64,000 nt of DNA from Akkermansiaceae bacterium UBA1315 (GCA_002307065.1 DBTN01000018.1:49389-113388); one strand, 5' to 3'. Counted from the first letter of the stretch, positions 51,102-59,775 are shown. The notes: a model not told the origin generated them from the sequence alone. Numbers and translations: made by a program.

Positions 51102-51593
51102 TTACAGGCCTTTCAACGTTTCTTGAACCTTTTCGAAGTCAGGCAAGTCTTGCGGGCTTTCCTTCACTTCGGCGTATTGAACGATGCCTTGTTTATCGAT
51201 GACAAAGGCGGAACGTTTCGCGACGCCGCCAAAGATCAGGTTTTTCGCAGGCAGGAATTGTTCGTAAGCGATGCCGTAGGCTTTCGCGACTTCGTGTTCG
51301 TAGTCGGCCAGGAGCGGGATGGTGATGCCTTCCTTTTTCGCCCACTCGCCTTGAGCGAATGGACTGTCTCCCGAGATGCCGAAGACCTTCGCGTCGAGAC
51401 CGTCATAGGTGCCCAATCCGGAAGAAAGGTCGCACAGTTCGGTGGTGCAGACGCCGGTGAAGGCGGCTGGGAAGAACACGAGGACGACGTTTGATTTTCC
51501 GATTTCATCGGAAAGTTTGACGATCTGCGGGCCGTCAGCGGTAAGGGTGACGAGGGTGAAATCTGGGGCTTTATCGCCGACTTTGATGGACAT
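51102..51593 (-). CDS. peroxiredoxin (AhpE/Prx-like)
   Basis: A 163-aa cytoplasmic peroxiredoxin: 'GDKAPDFTLVTLTADGPQ' and the active site 'FFPAAFTGVCTTELC' (P-x-x-x-T-x-x-C peroxidatic Cys, T-x-x-C motif), with a second Cys five residues later ('ELCDLSSGL'), and 'FGISGDSPFAQGEWAKKEGI' later. It reduces hydroperoxides. AhpE-type (1-Cys) or atypical 2-Cys cannot be told apart here. No signal peptide. Confidence 0.95.
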   Translation of the reverse strand: MSIKVGDKAPDFTLVTLTADGPQIVKLSDEIGKSNVVLVFFPAAFTGVCTTELCDLSSGLGTYDGLDAKVFGISGDSPFAQGEWAKKEGITIPLLADYEHEVAKAYGIAYEQFLPAKNLIFGGVAKRSAFVIDKQGIVQYAEVKESPQDLPDFEKVQETLKGL

Positions 51594-51669
51594 AGGTGTT
51601 TCAGGATTGTTTGAGACGCGAGCGAGACTATAGGGTCGAAGCCCTACCGGTCAACCGGGCACTCCGCAC

Positions 51670-52974
51670 ATGTCGTACGAATTTTCTGAACTGGGACAAA
51701 ACCTCGGCCGCGGCAGCGGGATCGAAGAATTGATGGATGATCTTGGCCACGCGCTGGCAAGCGGCGGATCGGAGATTCGCATGCTCGGCGGCGGTCAACC
51801 GGCGCAGATTCCGGAAATCAATGCGGTATGGCGGAAACGTCTGGAAGAACTGCTCGCTGAAACCGGCGGCCTCGAACGCGCGGTGACTTCGTATGATCCG
51901 CCGCGCGGCAATCCGCGTTTTCTTGAAGCGATCGCCCAACTTTTCCGCGAAACCTTCGGCTGGAAAATCACTTCGGAAAATGTCGCGGTCACCAGTGGCG
52001 GGCAGACGGCGTTCTATTTCCTCTTCAATCTCCTCGCCGGAAAGATGCCGAACGGTGATCGGAAACGCATTTTGCTGCCGCTGGTTCCGGAATATATCGG
52101 TTATTCAAATCAGGGAGTCAGCGGGGATTTGTTCAAAGCGCTGACGCCATTGATCGAAAAAACAGGCGAGCATGAATTTAAATACCGCGTCGATTTCGAC
52201 CGGTTGGAAATCACTCCCGATATCGCGGCGATCTGCGCGTCACGTCCGACGAACCCGACAGGCAACGTTCTCACCGACGAAGAGGTCGCGCGGCTTTCCG
52301 CTCTCGCGAAAGAGCACGGCATTCCACTGATCCTCGACAATGCCTACGGTGCGCCTTTTCCCGGGATTCTGTTCGAAAAGATCACGCCGTTCTGGGACGA
52401 ACACGTGATCCTGACGTTCAGCCTTTCGAAAATCGGTCTGCCGGGAACGCGGACCGGTATTGTGCTCGGTCCGCCCGAGATCATCCGCGCGCTGGGATCG
52501 ATGAGTGCGATTGCCGGACTTTCCAATCCGAATATCGGGCAGCAGATCGTGCTTCCTTTGATCGAATCCGGCGAAATCCTGCGCCTCGCGCGCGAAGTGG
52601 TTCAGCCATTTTATCAGGAGAAATGTCGACTCGCGCGGCAGGCTGCCGCCGAAATATTTGGCGACGATTTCGAATGGTTCATGCACCGCAGCGAGGGAGC
52701 GCTATTCCTTTGGTTTTGGTTTCCGGGATTAAAAATCACCTCACATGAACTTTACAACCGGTTGAAAAAGCGCGGCGTGCTGGTGATTCCGGGACACTAC
52801 TTTTTCTTCGGACACGACCAGCCGGATTGGCGTCACCGACAGGAATGCATCCGTGTTTCCTATGCGATGAACGAGACGGTGGTCCGGGAGGGCCTGGAGA
52901 TCATCGCCGAGGAAATCAAAAAGTGCGCACGTCTTGCCGATACGGACGCGAAGGATCATTCTCCGAAAGGTTGA
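51670..52974 (+). CDS. avtA: valine--pyruvate aminotransferase (AvtA-like)
   Basis: A 434-aa PLP aminotransferase of fold type I. The Schiff-base Lys lies in 'VILTFSLSKIGLPGTRTGIV', preceded by 'IAAICASRPTNPTGNVLTDE' (N-P-T-G motif) and 'LILDNAYGAPFPGI' (D and Y binding PLP). 'MLGGGQPAQIPEINAVWR' and 'YDPPRGNPRFLEAIA' match AvtA, which interconverts valine/pyruvate and alanine/2-oxoisovalerate. Normal length (about 417-430). Divergent from the peroxiredoxin gene. Cytoplasmic. Confidence 0.92.
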   Translation: MSYEFSELGQNLGRGSGIEELMDDLGHALASGGSEIRMLGGGQPAQIPEINAVWRKRLEELLAETGGLERAVTSYDPPRGNPRFLEAIAQLFRETFGWKITSENVAVTSGGQTAFYFLFNLLAGKMPNGDRKRILLPLVPEYIGYSNQGVSGDLFKALTPLIEKTGEHEFKYRVDFDRLEITPDIAAICASRPTNPTGNVLTDEEVARLSALAKEHGIPLILDNAYGAPFPGILFEKITPFWDEHVILTFSLSKIGLPGTRTGIVLGPPEIIRALGSMSAIAGLSNPNIGQQIVLPLIESGEILRLAREVVQPFYQEKCRLARQAAAEIFGDDFEWFMHRSEGALFLWFWFPGLKITSHELYNRLKKRGVLVIPGHYFFFGHDQPDWRHRQECIRVSYAMNETVVREGLEIIAEEIKKCARLADTDAKDHSPKG

Positions 52975-53088
52975 GCAGATATCGCGGCGGGAGCGGATAT
53001 CTTGATTTTCGCGTTATCTAACAGGGCGCTCAAGGCAACCGGTCCCTTGCAAACCGGTTCCCGACCGCTAGATTGATGCCCTAACAAA

Positions 53089-53487
53089 ATGAAACATCTC
53101 TCCCTCGCTTGTCTTTCGCTTTTCGCCGTTGCCGGACTTTCCGGGTGTTTCATGAGCGTTCCGAAAACTTATCAATACAGCGGTCGCTACGTCGCCCCGC
53201 GAACCGGCTCCGAGCCCTTTTTTGAGGCGGTCGTTAAGCAAGAAGCGCTCAACGCCACCATTGATTTTCGCACCGGCAAGCCAAACGGACCGGTCACCGG
53301 AACCGGGATTGGCAACGTCGATCACGACGGCTCGCTCGTTTTTACGTTTGAAGATCGCTTCGGAAATCAAGGAACCGGTCAGTTGTCACCTTCAGGCGAT
53401 ACTTATCAATTGTCGATGTCTCCGACGAACGTCAGAAATCCCGAAGCGGCTACCCTTTTCGGAAGTAAGGTTTTGCGGAGGAAATAA
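53089..53487 (+). CDS. small lipoprotein of unknown function
   Basis: A 132-aa lipoprotein with lipobox 'LSGC' (C20). The mature part is predicted all-beta: 'YQYSGRYVAPRTGSEPFF', 'LNATIDFRTGKPNGPVTGTG', 'GSLVFTFEDRFGNQGTGQLS' and 'DTYQLSMSPTNV'. I do not recognise a family. It has its own start and stop and is single; upstream intergenic DNA holds two ACCGGT sites. Confidence 0.65.
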   Translation: MKHLSLACLSLFAVAGLSGCFMSVPKTYQYSGRYVAPRTGSEPFFEAVVKQEALNATIDFRTGKPNGPVTGTGIGNVDHDGSLVFTFEDRFGNQGTGQLSPSGDTYQLSMSPTNVRNPEAATLFGSKVLRRK

Positions 53488-53520
53488 CTTTATCGGACCA
53501 CTTGTCGGCGGGGCTGAGTT

Positions 53521-53634
53521 TCACCGATCAGAACGTCCTCTTCTGGAAACGGTTCTATCATTCCCTGCACCGGCGCGCCCCAGGCCGATCCCCGCCAAGC
53601 CAAACAGCAAAACCGGCGTAGGTTCGGGATGAAT
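53521..53634 (-). pseudogene. possible PEP-CTERM tail remnant
   Basis: On the minus strand, directly after the RAYT stop codon, the same frame reads 'IHPEPTPVLLFGLAGIGLG' then 'RAGAGNDRTVSRRGRSDR' and a stop at 53521. Pro-Glu-Pro followed by a short hydrophobic helix and Arg residues is the PEP-CTERM pattern. No start or upstream body exists, so it is at most the remnant 3' end of a lost gene; chance is not excluded. Confidence 0.35.
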
Positions 53635-53637
53635 TAG

Positions 53638-54089
53638 TCAGTCCCAGACGTATCTTTCGTCATATTCTATGGCGTATTTTGTGAGGAAATCGCGGTATTC
53701 TTCCTGAAACCCTTTTCGGCGATGATGCTGTTCCTGATGGTCGATATAATCCGTCAGCATTTTCAGTTGCGAGACTCCCAAAGAAAAACGCCATATCCGC
53801 TTTGCCACGCGAAACCGGTATAAGTTTCTCCCTGTTTTTTGATCCATGATGACGAAGTGGCTTTCATCTTCCTCACCAGATCCGAAACGCAAAGGGTTCG
53901 TGGAGATTGAACGGCCAAATGAACATGATCCGGCATCCCGCCCACCCGGTAAACTTCGCAGCCCATTTCCCTTCCGACTTTGGCGAGATATGCGAAAACC
54001 CTAGGTCGTAGCTCATCGTCCAGCCAGCACTCCCGATTTTTGGTGGAAAAGACGACGTGAAGTAAAATTCGCGACAGTGATTGAGGCAT
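53638..54089 (-). pseudogene. RAYT-type (REP-associated) Y1 transposase, frameshifted
   Basis: The N-terminal part 'MPQSLSRILLHVVFSTKNRE', then 'GMPDHVHLAVQSPRTLCVSD' (HUH metal motif H-x-H) and 'FAWQSGYGVF' reads from 54089 to a stop at 53763. The C-terminal part, in the other frame, reads 'RFSLGVSQLKMLTDYIDHQE' then 'QHHRRKGFQEEYRDFLTKYA' and 'EYDERYVWD' to the stop at 53638. Together they make one full IS200/RAYT-type TnpA; the break is at a T5 run (plus strand A5 at 53784-53788), and one extra T restores the frame. The putative catalytic Tyr ('DYIDHQ') lies after the break. Such proteins mobilise or act on REPIN repeats, which lie just upstream (54.2-54.6 kb). It may be a pseudogene, a sequencing error, or a programmed shift. 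Confidence 0.85.
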
Positions 54090-54199
54090 GTCAAAAAGTT
54101 GCCTAAAATTCAAAAGCTAATAAAGTGTTCATTTGAATGCTATCCAAGGAACGGATGATGCCATTCCGAGCCAAACGAGGAGTCGAAATCATTGCAATC

Positions 54200-54402
54200 C
54201 ACGTCCCAATGGGATGATTGAAGCCGGCACAGACTGAAACCCAGGTAGCGACCGCATGGTGCGCTCACTTCCCAACGGGACGATTGAAGCCGGCCCAGAG
54301 GAAAACCCAGATATCGCCAGCATGGTGTGCTTCACGTCCCAACGGGACGATTCATGCCGGCCCAGAGGAAAACCCAGGTATCGTCAGCATGGTGTGCTTC
54401 AC
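54200..54402. repeat. 67-bp tandem repeat, three copies
   Basis: Three units start at 54200, 54266 and 54333 and run into the REPIN-like element at 54400. Each unit opens with CACGTCCCAACGGGACGATT and continues with GAAGCCGGCCCAGAGGAAAAC and CCAGATATCGCCAGCATGGT (variations among copies). Period 66-67 bp. The whole unit is conserved, unlike CRISPR. The apparent reading frames here are repeat artefacts. It lies between the RAYT and the element at 54.4 kb. Confidence 0.9.
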
Positions 54403-54632
54403 GTCCCAACGGGACGATTCATCCCAGCCCGGGGTGAAACCCCGGGTATCGATATCATTACGAGTCGCGCCCTGAAAGGACGCATCATGTTGGGAAAAGG
54501 TCGCCAATTTTATCCATGCCGTTATCGCATCGGCGTCCCCGTAGATGAAGCGTCCCTTCAGGACGCACATTCTCTGGGGTCCGTGTTTCCCGGGGTTTTA
54601 CCCCGGGCTGGGATGAATCGTCCCGTTGGGAC
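54403..54632. repeat. REPIN-like nested palindrome, third copy
   Basis: Outer arms 54403-54446 (GTCCCAACGGGACGATTC, then CCCGGGGTGAAACCCCGGG) and 54589-54632 (CCCGGGGTTTTACCCCGGG, then CGTCCCGTTGGGAC) are inverse complements. Inner arms GCGCCCTGAAAGGACGC (near 54467) and GCGTCCCTTCAGGACGC (near 54550). The same design as the two copies at 29.7-30.2 kb. A downstream run to 54743 has a short hairpin but no gene. Confidence 0.9.
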
Positions 54633-54743
54633 AAACCCGTTTCCGTCGATTCGCAATAGAATGATTCCTGGATCGATTTCAAAAAAATGGCCACCTTCTC
54701 GGGAAGAAGGTGGCCGTGAGATGAAACCGGTTTTTGGGGGAAA

Positions 54744-55892
54744 TTAGGCTTTTTTTACGTCGACCCACTGGCCGGTTTTGGCGGACTTGAGGACGGCGTC
54801 ACAGACGTATTGGGTGCCGAGGGCGTGGCGGAAGTCCGGGTAGGCTTTGGGTGTGCTTGGATCGTCGAGGGATTTGAAAAATTCGGCGAGTTCGTTGATG
54901 AAAGAATGTTCGTAACCCAGGCAGAGGCCGGGGACCCAGTAGTTGCCGGAATAGGGGTGATCGCCATCGGTGGCGTGAATGGCAGACCAGCCGCGGCGGT
55001 CTCCGGGAACGGCATGGTCGAAGTAGTTGAGATAGTTCAGGTCGTGAAGGTCCCAGGAGAGTGATTTTTTCTCGCCGTTGATTTCGAAAGTATTGAAAGA
55101 CTTGTGGCCGCGGGCGTAGCGGGTGGATTCAAAGATGGCGAGCGAGCCGTTTTCAAACCGGGCGAGGAAGGCGCAGGCGTCATCGATGGTGACCGGGTGT
55201 TTTTCACCGGTTGCGGTGTGGACACGCTCTTTGATGAACGTCTCGGTCATGGCGGAAACGGAAACGATGTCGCCGTTGATCCAGCGGGCGGTGTCGATGC
55301 AGTGAGCGAGGAGGTCACCGGTGACGCCAGAGCCGGCGGCTGCGGCATCGAGGCGCCAGAGAGCGGCACCGCCTTGAGGGAGTTCTTCGGAAATGGTCCA
55401 GTCCTGAAGGAAATTCGCGCGGTAGTGGAAGATGCGGCCGAGCTCGCCGGCGTGGACGATGTTTTTCGCCAATGTCACGGCGGGGAGGAACCGGTAGTTA
55501 TACCAAACGAGGTTCGGCAAACCGGATTTTTCGACTGCTTCGACCATGGTTTCACCCTGCTCGCCGTTGAGCGCGAGGGGTTTTTCGCAAAGGATCATCT
55601 TGCCGTGTTTGATGCACTCGAGGGCGATCTCGGCGTGGGAGTCGTTTGGGGTGCAGATGTCGACGGCGTCGATGTCATCGCGTTTGACCAATTCGCGCCA
55701 GTCGGTCTCGTAGGCGGCGTAGCCCCATTTTTCGGCGAAGGCGGCGACTTTTTCTTCATTTCGACCGCAGACGACCTGGCGAACCGGGACGTGCTGGGTG
55801 TCGAAAAAGTGGGACATTTGCGAGTAGGCATTCGAATGGGTGCGGCCCATGAAGCCGTAACCGATGAGGCCGATGCGAATTTCTTTTTTCAT
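54744..55892 (-). CDS. Gfo/Idh/MocA-family oxidoreductase
   Basis: A 382-aa NAD(P)-dependent sugar dehydrogenase: 'EIRIGLIGYGFMGRTHSNAY' (Rossmann G-x-G-x-x-G), 'VDICTPNDSHAEIALECIKH' and 'GKMILCEKPLALNG' (the E-K-P motif with catalytic Lys), then 'AHCIDTARWINGDIVSVSAM' (His/Asp of the C-terminal domain). Substrates are sugars, inositols or keto-glycosides, not deducible. Start ATG 55892 with the N-terminus 'MKKEIRIG'; the frame to 55991 adds unrelated residues. First enzyme of a cassette with the two TIM-barrel genes upstream on the same strand. Confidence 0.92.
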   Translation of the reverse strand: MKKEIRIGLIGYGFMGRTHSNAYSQMSHFFDTQHVPVRQVVCGRNEEKVAAFAEKWGYAAYETDWRELVKRDDIDAVDICTPNDSHAEIALECIKHGKMILCEKPLALNGEQGETMVEAVEKSGLPNLVWYNYRFLPAVTLAKNIVHAGELGRIFHYRANFLQDWTISEELPQGGAALWRLDAAAAGSGVTGDLLAHCIDTARWINGDIVSVSAMTETFIKERVHTATGEKHPVTIDDACAFLARFENGSLAIFESTRYARGHKSFNTFEINGEKKSLSWDLHDLNYLNYFDHAVPGDRRGWSAIHATDGDHPYSGNYWVPGLCLGYEHSFINELAEFFKSLDDPSTPKAYPDFRHALGTQYVCDAVLKSAKTGQWVDVKKA

Positions 55893-55942
55893 GATCTGAG
55901 TGGAGTGAGGTGGGACGAGGATCTCGTTGCGGGCGGTGGTGC

Positions 55943-56944
55943 CTAGATGGCCTCGTCGACTTTGACCATCGCGCGGAGGATGGCATTCCAAGTGGACGGG
56001 TTTTCAAGCATGTCGTTGGGGAACATGCAGCCGTCCCAGCAGATGTGTTGGATGCCGCGTTGGTCGGCGTCTTTGAGCCAATAGGTGGAGGCTCTGGGGA
56101 TATCAATTTTGCCGTTCGGATCATCGGCCGGGCAGTGGCGACCGGTTTTATCATGGGAACCGGTTCCGTGGACGGAGCCATCGTTTTGGGCGACGTGGAA
56201 ATCGATGGTCCATGGGCGGAGCGCGTCGGTCAGCGTCTGGTAGGCGGGCCAAAATTCTTCTTCGGTGTAGCCGGGTTGAAGAAGCGCGGCTTCAGGAGCG
56301 TTGTAGCCCATCAGGTAAAGGTAAGTGTGCGCGAGATCCGCTTGGAAGCCGACGACGTTTGGCATTCCGGTCGCTTCAAGCGTATCGAGCATCGCTTTCC
56401 AGGAATGCATGCCGCCCCAGCAAATTTCGCCTTCGGCGGCGAGGCGTTCGCCAGCTTGTTCGGCGATTTTGCCGGCTTCGCGCCAGGTTTCCGCGATTTT
56501 TTTGGTATTCCCTGCGGGATCTTCCGCCCAGTCGTGGACGCTGCCGGAGGAGTCGATGCGAATCACGCCGGAGGGGCGGACGCCGTAATCTCTGAGGATT
56601 TTCGCGATGCGGACGCCTTTTTCCACGGAGCTGACGAAATTTTTCCGGTCTTCGGTCGATCCAAAGGAGCTGCCGCCACCGGTTCCCGCCCAGATCGGAG
56701 CGACGACCGAGCCGACATTTAAACCGGCTGCGGCGACTTTATCGGCCATGACATGAAGGTCGGATTCGGAGATGTCAGGATCGATGTGGGGATGGAAAAG
56801 GAACAGGTCCATTCCGTCGAATTTGCGACCGTTCACTTCGGCGGCGGCCGTGAGTTCGAGCATGCGGTCGAGGGAGATGGGGGGGTGATCGGTACCGGGA
56901 GCTTTGCCGACCAAGCCGGGCCACATGGCGTTGTGAAGTTTCAT
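55943..56944 (-). CDS. sugar phosphate isomerase/epimerase (TIM barrel)
   Basis: A 333-aa xylose-isomerase-like TIM-barrel protein: 'KLHNAMWPGLVGKAPGTDHP' opening, 'FHPHIDPDISESDLHVMADK', 'NVVGFQADLAHTYLYLMGYN' and 'RPWTIDFHVAQNDGSVHGTG'-type metal ligands. Asp/His/Glu placements match the AP endonuclease-like fold used for isomerases and epimerases of sugars or keto sugars. 50 bp upstream of the Gfo/Idh/MocA gene. A sugar interconversion next to the dehydrogenase is likely; substrate unknown. Confidence 0.82.
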   Translation of the reverse strand: MKLHNAMWPGLVGKAPGTDHPPISLDRMLELTAAAEVNGRKFDGMDLFLFHPHIDPDISESDLHVMADKVAAAGLNVGSVVAPIWAGTGGGSSFGSTEDRKNFVSSVEKGVRIAKILRDYGVRPSGVIRIDSSGSVHDWAEDPAGNTKKIAETWREAGKIAEQAGERLAAEGEICWGGMHSWKAMLDTLEATGMPNVVGFQADLAHTYLYLMGYNAPEAALLQPGYTEEEFWPAYQTLTDALRPWTIDFHVAQNDGSVHGTGSHDKTGRHCPADDPNGKIDIPRASTYWLKDADQRGIQHICWDGCMFPNDMLENPSTWNAILRAMVKVDEAI

Positions 56945-57104
56945 GGCTTTACGAAGAATATGGGTTTAAATGGCGGTGGCACTTGCTGATTTTGGCACGT
57001 CAGATAGAGCGATCATCTGTGTTTCTTGCATAGGCCACTGTCCGGAATGACGGCGGCCTCGAAAAGAAGAACGGTGAGGAATTTGATGACTTCCTTATCG
57101 CCGC

Positions 57105-58124
57105 TCAGTCCTTCAGGACTCCACGAGCGACCAGGTTGTTCAGGCGATGGGCGACATCGGACACGCCATCGATGACGGTTTCGCGATAGCTGCGGCCGTC
57201 ACGCGTATCGATGCCGTGGCCGGGATCGAGGTTGCGGAGCAGTTCGAGGCCGTCGTCTTCGTGGTGGAAAACTTCGACGAAGACGTATTTCAATTCACCG
57301 GTTTTAGCGGCGGCGGCCATCAATGCGCCGATCCATCCGTCGTCGGTGCTGAGGCAGCCGCGGGTGGTTTTCGCTGAGGCATGGAAAACGCCCAGCTCCC
57401 CGGCAGCGGCGATCTCGGCGATGAGTTTTTCGTTTTCCGGAATCGTGAGGCCGGAGTCGCCACAATGGGCGGCGTCGAGCAGGATTTTGAAGAATTTTTT
57501 GCCGAGCGCCTTGTTTGCCTCGCTGACGAAATTCCAAGCGCGGCCAAGATCGGTGAAGGTTTTGAACTCACCGGGGCGAAGGAATTCGATATGCCAATTT
57601 TCGATGCACGATCCTTCAAGACCGGCTTCCTGATAAGCGCGAAGGTGAAGTTTGACGTTTTGAGCGATCCCTGCTTCGAAATCGGCGCCCTCGCGACGGA
57701 TTTTGTCCGAACCCATCCACTCTTCGATCGAGGTGGAGGCGACGTGTTTCACGCCGTTGGCGATGGCGGTTTTCAAGCCCGGGACAAGTTGGGCGATGAC
57801 GGCGTCTTCGTCGGCGGGGTTCATCGGCGTCGCGCCGCCGACCATGAAGATCAGGTGGATTTCGAGGCCAAGTCCCTTCAGTCCGCTGAACAGCTCTTTG
57901 ACATCGGACTCATTTGCTCCGGCGAAAAACGGGAGCTGGACTGCGGTCAGCTTGACCGGTGATTCTTCGCACAGGCGGGTCATCTCCTCCACCACGGCGA
58001 GTGCTCCGCTCGCGCTGCGCACGTATCTTCCCTGGTCGTCCTGAACGATGCCTCCGGCAAATTTGATATGGGTGGGGACAACACCGGTTTTCACACTGGA
58101 TTTGAGAGCGATTTTTTCAGTCAT
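57105..58124 (-). CDS. second TIM-barrel sugar isomerase/epimerase-like protein
   Basis: A 339-aa protein with a TIM-barrel isomerase layout: 'VVPTHIKFAGGIVQDDQGRY', 'IASTSIEEW'-like 'HVASTSIEEWMGSDKIRREG', 'KLHLRAYQEAGLEGSCIENW', 'FKILLDAAHCGDSGLTIPEN' and 'VFVEVFHHEDDGLELLRNLD' (Glu/His/Asp metal ligands). It is only distantly similar to the neighbour. Start ATG 58124; the frame extends 14 codons upstream without similarity. First gene of the cassette. Role inferred from fold and context. Confidence 0.72.
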   Translation of the reverse strand: MTEKIALKSSVKTGVVPTHIKFAGGIVQDDQGRYVRSASGALAVVEEMTRLCEESPVKLTAVQLPFFAGANESDVKELFSGLKGLGLEIHLIFMVGGATPMNPADEDAVIAQLVPGLKTAIANGVKHVASTSIEEWMGSDKIRREGADFEAGIAQNVKLHLRAYQEAGLEGSCIENWHIEFLRPGEFKTFTDLGRAWNFVSEANKALGKKFFKILLDAAHCGDSGLTIPENEKLIAEIAAAGELGVFHASAKTTRGCLSTDDGWIGALMAAAAKTGELKYVFVEVFHHEDDGLELLRNLDPGHGIDTRDGRSYRETVIDGVSDVAHRLNNLVARGVLKD

Positions 58125-58437
58125 GAAGGGAGTTAAATGTCGAAAATCGGCCGGGGGAAGTTTCAATTTAAAATGAAAATCTCAAGGTGCGGATCTGTTT
58201 CGATCTGTTTTCAAATTTTTGGACCGAGCTAGCGAATTTGCGCCGATCGTGATGAAAAACGCATTTCCCGACGGGTGAAATTTTTGCCAGACGATCGGCA
58301 TGATGGTGATCGTCTGGTTTCCGTTCAATCGAAGTGGCGGATGATGGCCACATCATGAGGTTTGCGATTTCTGCAAAAAAAAGCCCACCCGGTTAGGGTG
58401 AGCTTTTTGATGAATGATTTTCCGAATTTCCCTCGGA
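58125..58437. other. intergenic region before the sugar cassette
   Basis: About 310 bp without a gene. It contains a terminator (58376-58409) for the PEP-CTERM gene and must hold the promoter of the sugar cassette. I see no clear operator. Confidence 0.5.
58376..58409 (-). terminator. terminator of the PEP-CTERM gene
   Basis: A-run, then AGCCCACCC / GGGTGAGCT hairpin with a short loop and a five-T run on the plus strand, i.e. flanking A/T runs on both sides. It lies 29 bp beyond the 3' end of the PEP-CTERM gene (58438). Confidence 0.75.
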
Positions 58438-59145
58438 TCAAGCAAGCCGGCGACGGCGAAGCAGAGTAAGAAGGGAAAGTCCGCCGAGAGCTGCGATGGA
58501 TGGCTCAGGAATCAGCGAAGTGTAAGTGTAGGTAACGGTCGCATAACCGGTGACGTTCGACACGGTGAAGGCTTGTTGAAGACCGCTCAAACCAGTGATG
58601 TTGACCGCTTGGTTCGCGGTGAAAACCAGATTGAAAGTGCCGTTACCGATGTAACCACCGAGAGCGCCGGAGTAAATATCACCCGAGGCGTTCAGAGTAG
58701 CGTCCGCCGGTGCCCATGCATAATAGTCATCGCCGCCGACATCAAAGGTGCTGGTAGAGTCTCCATCGGTGCCTGCAATATTGTAGCTGGTTGAACTGAC
58801 TGCTTCAAGTCCGGTGAGGAAGGATTGGAAGGAACCGTTCACGAGGGCGACCGTGTTGCCTTGGCTGGTGAGCGAGCCGACCAAGCTGTGGCTCAAACTC
58901 AGTGTGCCGCCTTCTTCCGAGTCGTTGTCAACGGAAAGGCTACCACCGGTTTTGGTGAAGCTCAGCGAGACGGTGACTCCAGTAAGCGTCCGGGTGCCTC
59001 CTTGAGTGTCGAATTGGGAAAACGTAAGAACCGAACTACCATTCGGGGTGAAGGCAAAAACTTCCTGCTCAGACAATTGATAAGTCTGGGCTGCGCAGAA
59101 AGTGCTCATTGCGACAAGTGCCGCTGCAAAGGGGATCAATTTCAT
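58438..59145 (-). CDS. PEP-CTERM sorting-domain secreted protein
   Basis: A 235-aa exported protein: signal peptide (about 1-19, 'ALVAMSTFCAAQ') and a PEP-CTERM tail 'IPEPSIAALGGLSLLTLLRR' with RRLA after it. The body is beta-rich with 'SVLTFSQFDTQGGTRTLTGV' and 'LTGLEAVSSTSYNIAGTDGD' and resembles choice-of-anchor domains of this class. Localisation depends on an exosortase not in this window. Single gene, opposite in direction to the TonB receptor, 630 bp away. Confidence 0.9.
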   Translation of the reverse strand: MKLIPFAAALVAMSTFCAAQTYQLSEQEVFAFTPNGSSVLTFSQFDTQGGTRTLTGVTVSLSFTKTGGSLSVDNDSEEGGTLSLSHSLVGSLTSQGNTVALVNGSFQSFLTGLEAVSSTSYNIAGTDGDSTSTFDVGGDDYYAWAPADATLNASGDIYSGALGGYIGNGTFNLVFTANQAVNITGLSGLQQAFTVSNVTGYATVTYTYTSLIPEPSIAALGGLSLLTLLRRRRLA

Positions 59146-59775
59146 TGGGGTGATGTGAGGGTGACAGCACGCCTAGGCTTTTACGCCTTTGCGCAAGGAC
59201 GTTTTATGAGAACGCTGATCAAAAATCAAACGAATTGTGCGATTTGGAACCTTAAAAACGTGCGGATTGCGCTAATTCGTTTAAAATGAACCGTCTGTTT
59301 GGTGGGGATTTTATCTTTTATCGGTTGTTATTGCCGATTCTGAGGCTGTTCCTGCCAATCAGATAGGTCTTCTAATGTGTTTCATGATATCAATTTCCAG
59401 TCTTTGAGACATTTGATTGTGGCGGGGAAAATAACAGGGGGTGCTAGAGAGTTGGATTTTTGGCCCGAAATTTCCTCAAAGCGAAACACATTGCAATTGG
59501 CTCGAAGGTTCTGGGTTTTTAATGGATGATACCGAAGATAATGCATGATCGACTGGAGGATGATTTACTTCAGAGCTCGAAGGCTGATTTATCATTTGTA
59601 GCGTATCGGTGATGGCGGCTTTCGAAGGCGGGGGCGCGAGTTGGCAGTGGAGATGAGTCATTCGTATCCTGGCTTTTGGCGTTACGAGATCGTCACCAGC
59701 TGTCACTTCTGTGGATTTGGGAGTCAAACTACTTAAGGCGCGTGCCAGCCCGCATTTCCGGGCGGCTCGAATGCC
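59146..59775. other. long AT-rich intergenic region with inverted repeat
   Basis: About 630 bp without a convincing gene between two divergently transcribed genes. At 59228-59283 an imperfect inverted repeat (AAACGAATT... / ...AATTCGTTT, arms of 9 bp plus partial matches) spans about 56 bp and may be an operator or hairpin. Promoters for both sides must lie here; I cannot pick -10 boxes reliably. Confidence 0.5.

Noticed and set aside
54200..54402. CRISPR-like array of GTCCCAACGGGACGATT repeats
   Set aside because: The full 67-bp unit is conserved, including what would be the spacer, there are only three units, and no cas gene is near.
54218..54747. Open frames in the repeat block
   Set aside because: They read through tandem repeats (repeating 'KPAQ...' strings) and lack start signals; they are repeat artefacts.
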